From: a virus
Reading direction: 5' to 3' (one strand)
Length of the DNA stretch: 22,089 bases
Virus record (IMG/VR): IMGVR_UViG_3300046001_004479
Coordinates: 1-22,089 of that record
Part shown: positions 20,929 through 22,089 of the stretch, piece after piece
Layout of the letters: every line of letters starts with the position of its first letter
Numbering within the stretch: the first letter of the stretch is position 1
The notes under the pieces: model-generated
Databases searched by the model: none
What the model was told of the DNA's origin: nothing
What the model saw: the letters and a program-made list of their open reading frames with translations, nothing else
Translations under genes and position numbers: made by a program

Positions 20929-22035
20929 TTACTTTGATAATTCAGCTCTTTTGTCAGCTGCTTTTTCTTTGATTGACTTTTCAACAACCGCAACCGCTGG
21001 AGCTGGTCTAAACGCTGCTTGCGCTTGAGCTGGTTTATGAGAGCTTTTAACCAAAGCCAAAGCCTCCATTTCTTCAACTACTTTTAAAGCTGTCGCGTTT
21101 GCTTCGGCTTTCTCAGTTTCTAAAACTAAGTTTTGAGCTGTCAATTCTTCAATTTTAGCGTTAAGCTCTTTAATTGAATCCTCAACAGGCGCAACCGCTG
21201 GCGTAATTGTTATAATTACCCCGTCGACAACTTCTAAAACTGTCCCGTCCTCAAGTACATAAGTTCCGCTTTCAGCTGGTGCCCCGTTTAAGGTTGCAGC
21301 GTCTCCGACCATTAAGTCAGAAAACGGAGTTTCTAAAGTTCCTTTGTCAGTAACTAAAGTCATTGCCAAAGCTTGACGCTCAGGAGTTATGACGGCTTGA
21401 GCTGTCCCAGTCAAAACCGCCATAGCTAAAGCCATTCGGCTCAATAATGGTTTGTTCATTTCATTTTGTTTTTGTGTATAAATAAGCGCAACCGCGCGCG
21501 CCGTTTCTTTTTGCGTAATTGTTGACGCGAATTTCATTTTAATACATTGCTCAGTTGTTAACGAGGTTTCAATAGCCATAAGCCCGCTGATCGCTTCTTT
21601 GCTTACCCCTGTCGCTTTGACATACATATTTATTAACTCGCTTTCAGTTTCTTTTATTGAGTCTGCTAAACTTTGAAGCTGTGAGGCGTCACCCGTAACA
21701 CTTTGTAAAAAAGGATTGTGTATTAAATAGTTACAACCTTCTTGAATCATTCTATTTTGAAGCGGAACGCTTAAATGTATAGCCGTTGCAATTGAGGCGC
21801 ATTGATTTTCTGCAATTGTAAAACAGTTTTTTAATGAGCCTAAAAATTCAGCTATTGAATTACCAACGGAAACAAAGCCCCCGCAACTGTCAATATGTAC
21901 GTGTATGTTTTCAACGTCCCCAAGTTCTGCGACCTGTGAAACGACGTCGATTAATTCAACGCCTTTTTGAGATACCGCGCCGTTGTCGTCGTAAGTGTTC
22001 CCTATTTGCCCATTAATATAAACGTGTCCTGTCAT
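20929..22035 (-). CDS. ClpP-like prohead protease with scaffold-like C-terminal region
   Basis: Residues 1 to about 175 form a ClpP/S49-type serine protease: GHVYINGQIG, SCGGFVSVGNSIAEFL, the nucleophile S81 in QCASIATA and the histidine H106 in YLIHNPF. ETSLTTEQC (about 156 to 164) is at the place of the third residue. The C-terminal half has a coiled coil (about 280 to 320, IKELNAKIEELTAQN) and Ala/Lys-rich ends. M193 (ATG at 21457 to 21459, after an A-rich tract) could start a separate scaffold protein, as in lambda C/Nu3. The protease cuts scaffold and capsid precursors during head maturation. Upstream codons are open to the window edge, but MTGHVYING is the usual start. Confidence 0.87.
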   Translation of the reverse strand: MTGHVYINGQIGNTYDDNGAVSQKGVELIDVVSQVAELGDVENIHVHIDSCGGFVSVGNSIAEFLGSLKNCFTIAENQCASIATAIHLSVPLQNRMIQEGCNYLIHNPFLQSVTGDASQLQSLADSIKETESELINMYVKATGVSKEAISGLMAIETSLTTEQCIKMKFASTITQKETARAVALIYTQKQNEMNKPLLSRMALAMAVLTGTAQAVITPERQALAMTLVTDKGTLETPFSDLMVGDAATLNGAPAESGTYVLEDGTVLEVVDGVIITITPAVAPVEDSIKELNAKIEELTAQNLVLETEKAEANATALKVVEEMEALALVKSSHKPAQAQAAFRPAPAVAVVEKSIKEKAADKRAELSK

Positions 22036-22052
22036 GTTTGTAAAATTATTTC

Positions 22053-22089
22053 TTATATTCGGCGAAAAATTAACCCACTTTTTACAATC
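22053..22089 (-). CDS. Possible C-terminal end of the preceding gene
   Basis: A minus-strand frame enters from the right edge and ends at a TAA at 22055 to 22053, giving IVKSGLIFRRI. It stops 17 bases before the protease start, a typical spacing in this operon. Eleven codons are too few to prove a gene. Confidence 0.3.
   Translation of the reverse strand, partial: IVKSGLIFRRI

Noticed and set aside
1-22089. tRNA genes, insertion sequences, attachment sites
   Set aside because: No cloverleaf-like stretch, transposase or integrase gene was found by reading both strands; gene-free gaps are short and accounted for.

Overview
The window is a stretch of an AT-rich tailed-phage (or prophage) genome whose host is most likely a member of the Bacteroidota, probably Flavobacteriia. 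Three things point there: start codons are preceded by A-rich tracts rather than Shine-Dalgarno sequences; at least one promoter fits the Bacteroidota form TTG-N19-TAnnTTTG; and RecT, a ClpP-type prohead protease, a capsid protein and a portal protein occur together. Every gene I accept lies on the minus strand, so the window reads biologically from right to left. No integrase, lysogeny repressor, terminase, tape measure or tail tube was recognised, so lifestyle and the rest of the tail cannot be decided from this window.

Right part (about 22.1 to 13.2 kb), late genes: ClpP-like prohead protease with a scaffold-like tail, major capsid protein, a 242-residue protein with a hydrophobic leader, a protein with a C-terminal HeH/LEM-like motif, portal, a head-tail adaptor candidate, a long repeat-rich fibre, a small virion-type protein, two small membrane proteins (holin candidates) and an M15 peptidase endolysin. 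Rho-independent terminators follow the capsid gene, the 242-residue gene and the endolysin gene.

Middle part (13.0 to 8.2 kb): a promoter starts an operon of small genes, one encoding a zinc ribbon joined to a DnaA domain IV-like motif. It continues into a tightly overlapping four-gene cassette: glycosyltransferase, asparagine-synthetase-type amidotransferase, left-handed beta-helix acyltransferase, second glycosyltransferase. The cassette ends at a terminator and probably modifies a surface sugar or another phage or host glycoconjugate.

Left part (8.1 kb to the left edge): a consensus promoter and a structured leader precede an HNH endonuclease, a winged-helix replication initiator, an unknown protein and a PAPS-reductase-like PP-loop protein. 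A second promoter precedes an SbcC/SMC-like ATPase, a small membrane protein, a lipoprotein, RecT and a metallo-beta-lactamase-fold nuclease candidate, followed by small unknown genes.

The most striking non-coding structure lies inside the replication initiator gene: seven copies of a 7-bp repeat spaced 11 to 12 bp, next to a 16-bp AT-rich direct repeat and a 7-bp dyad. The copies fall in all three reading frames, so they are selected as DNA. This looks like a replication origin embedded in its initiator gene, as in lambda gene O. A 14-bp perfect inverted repeat inside the PP-loop gene is the second unexplained DNA-level signal.
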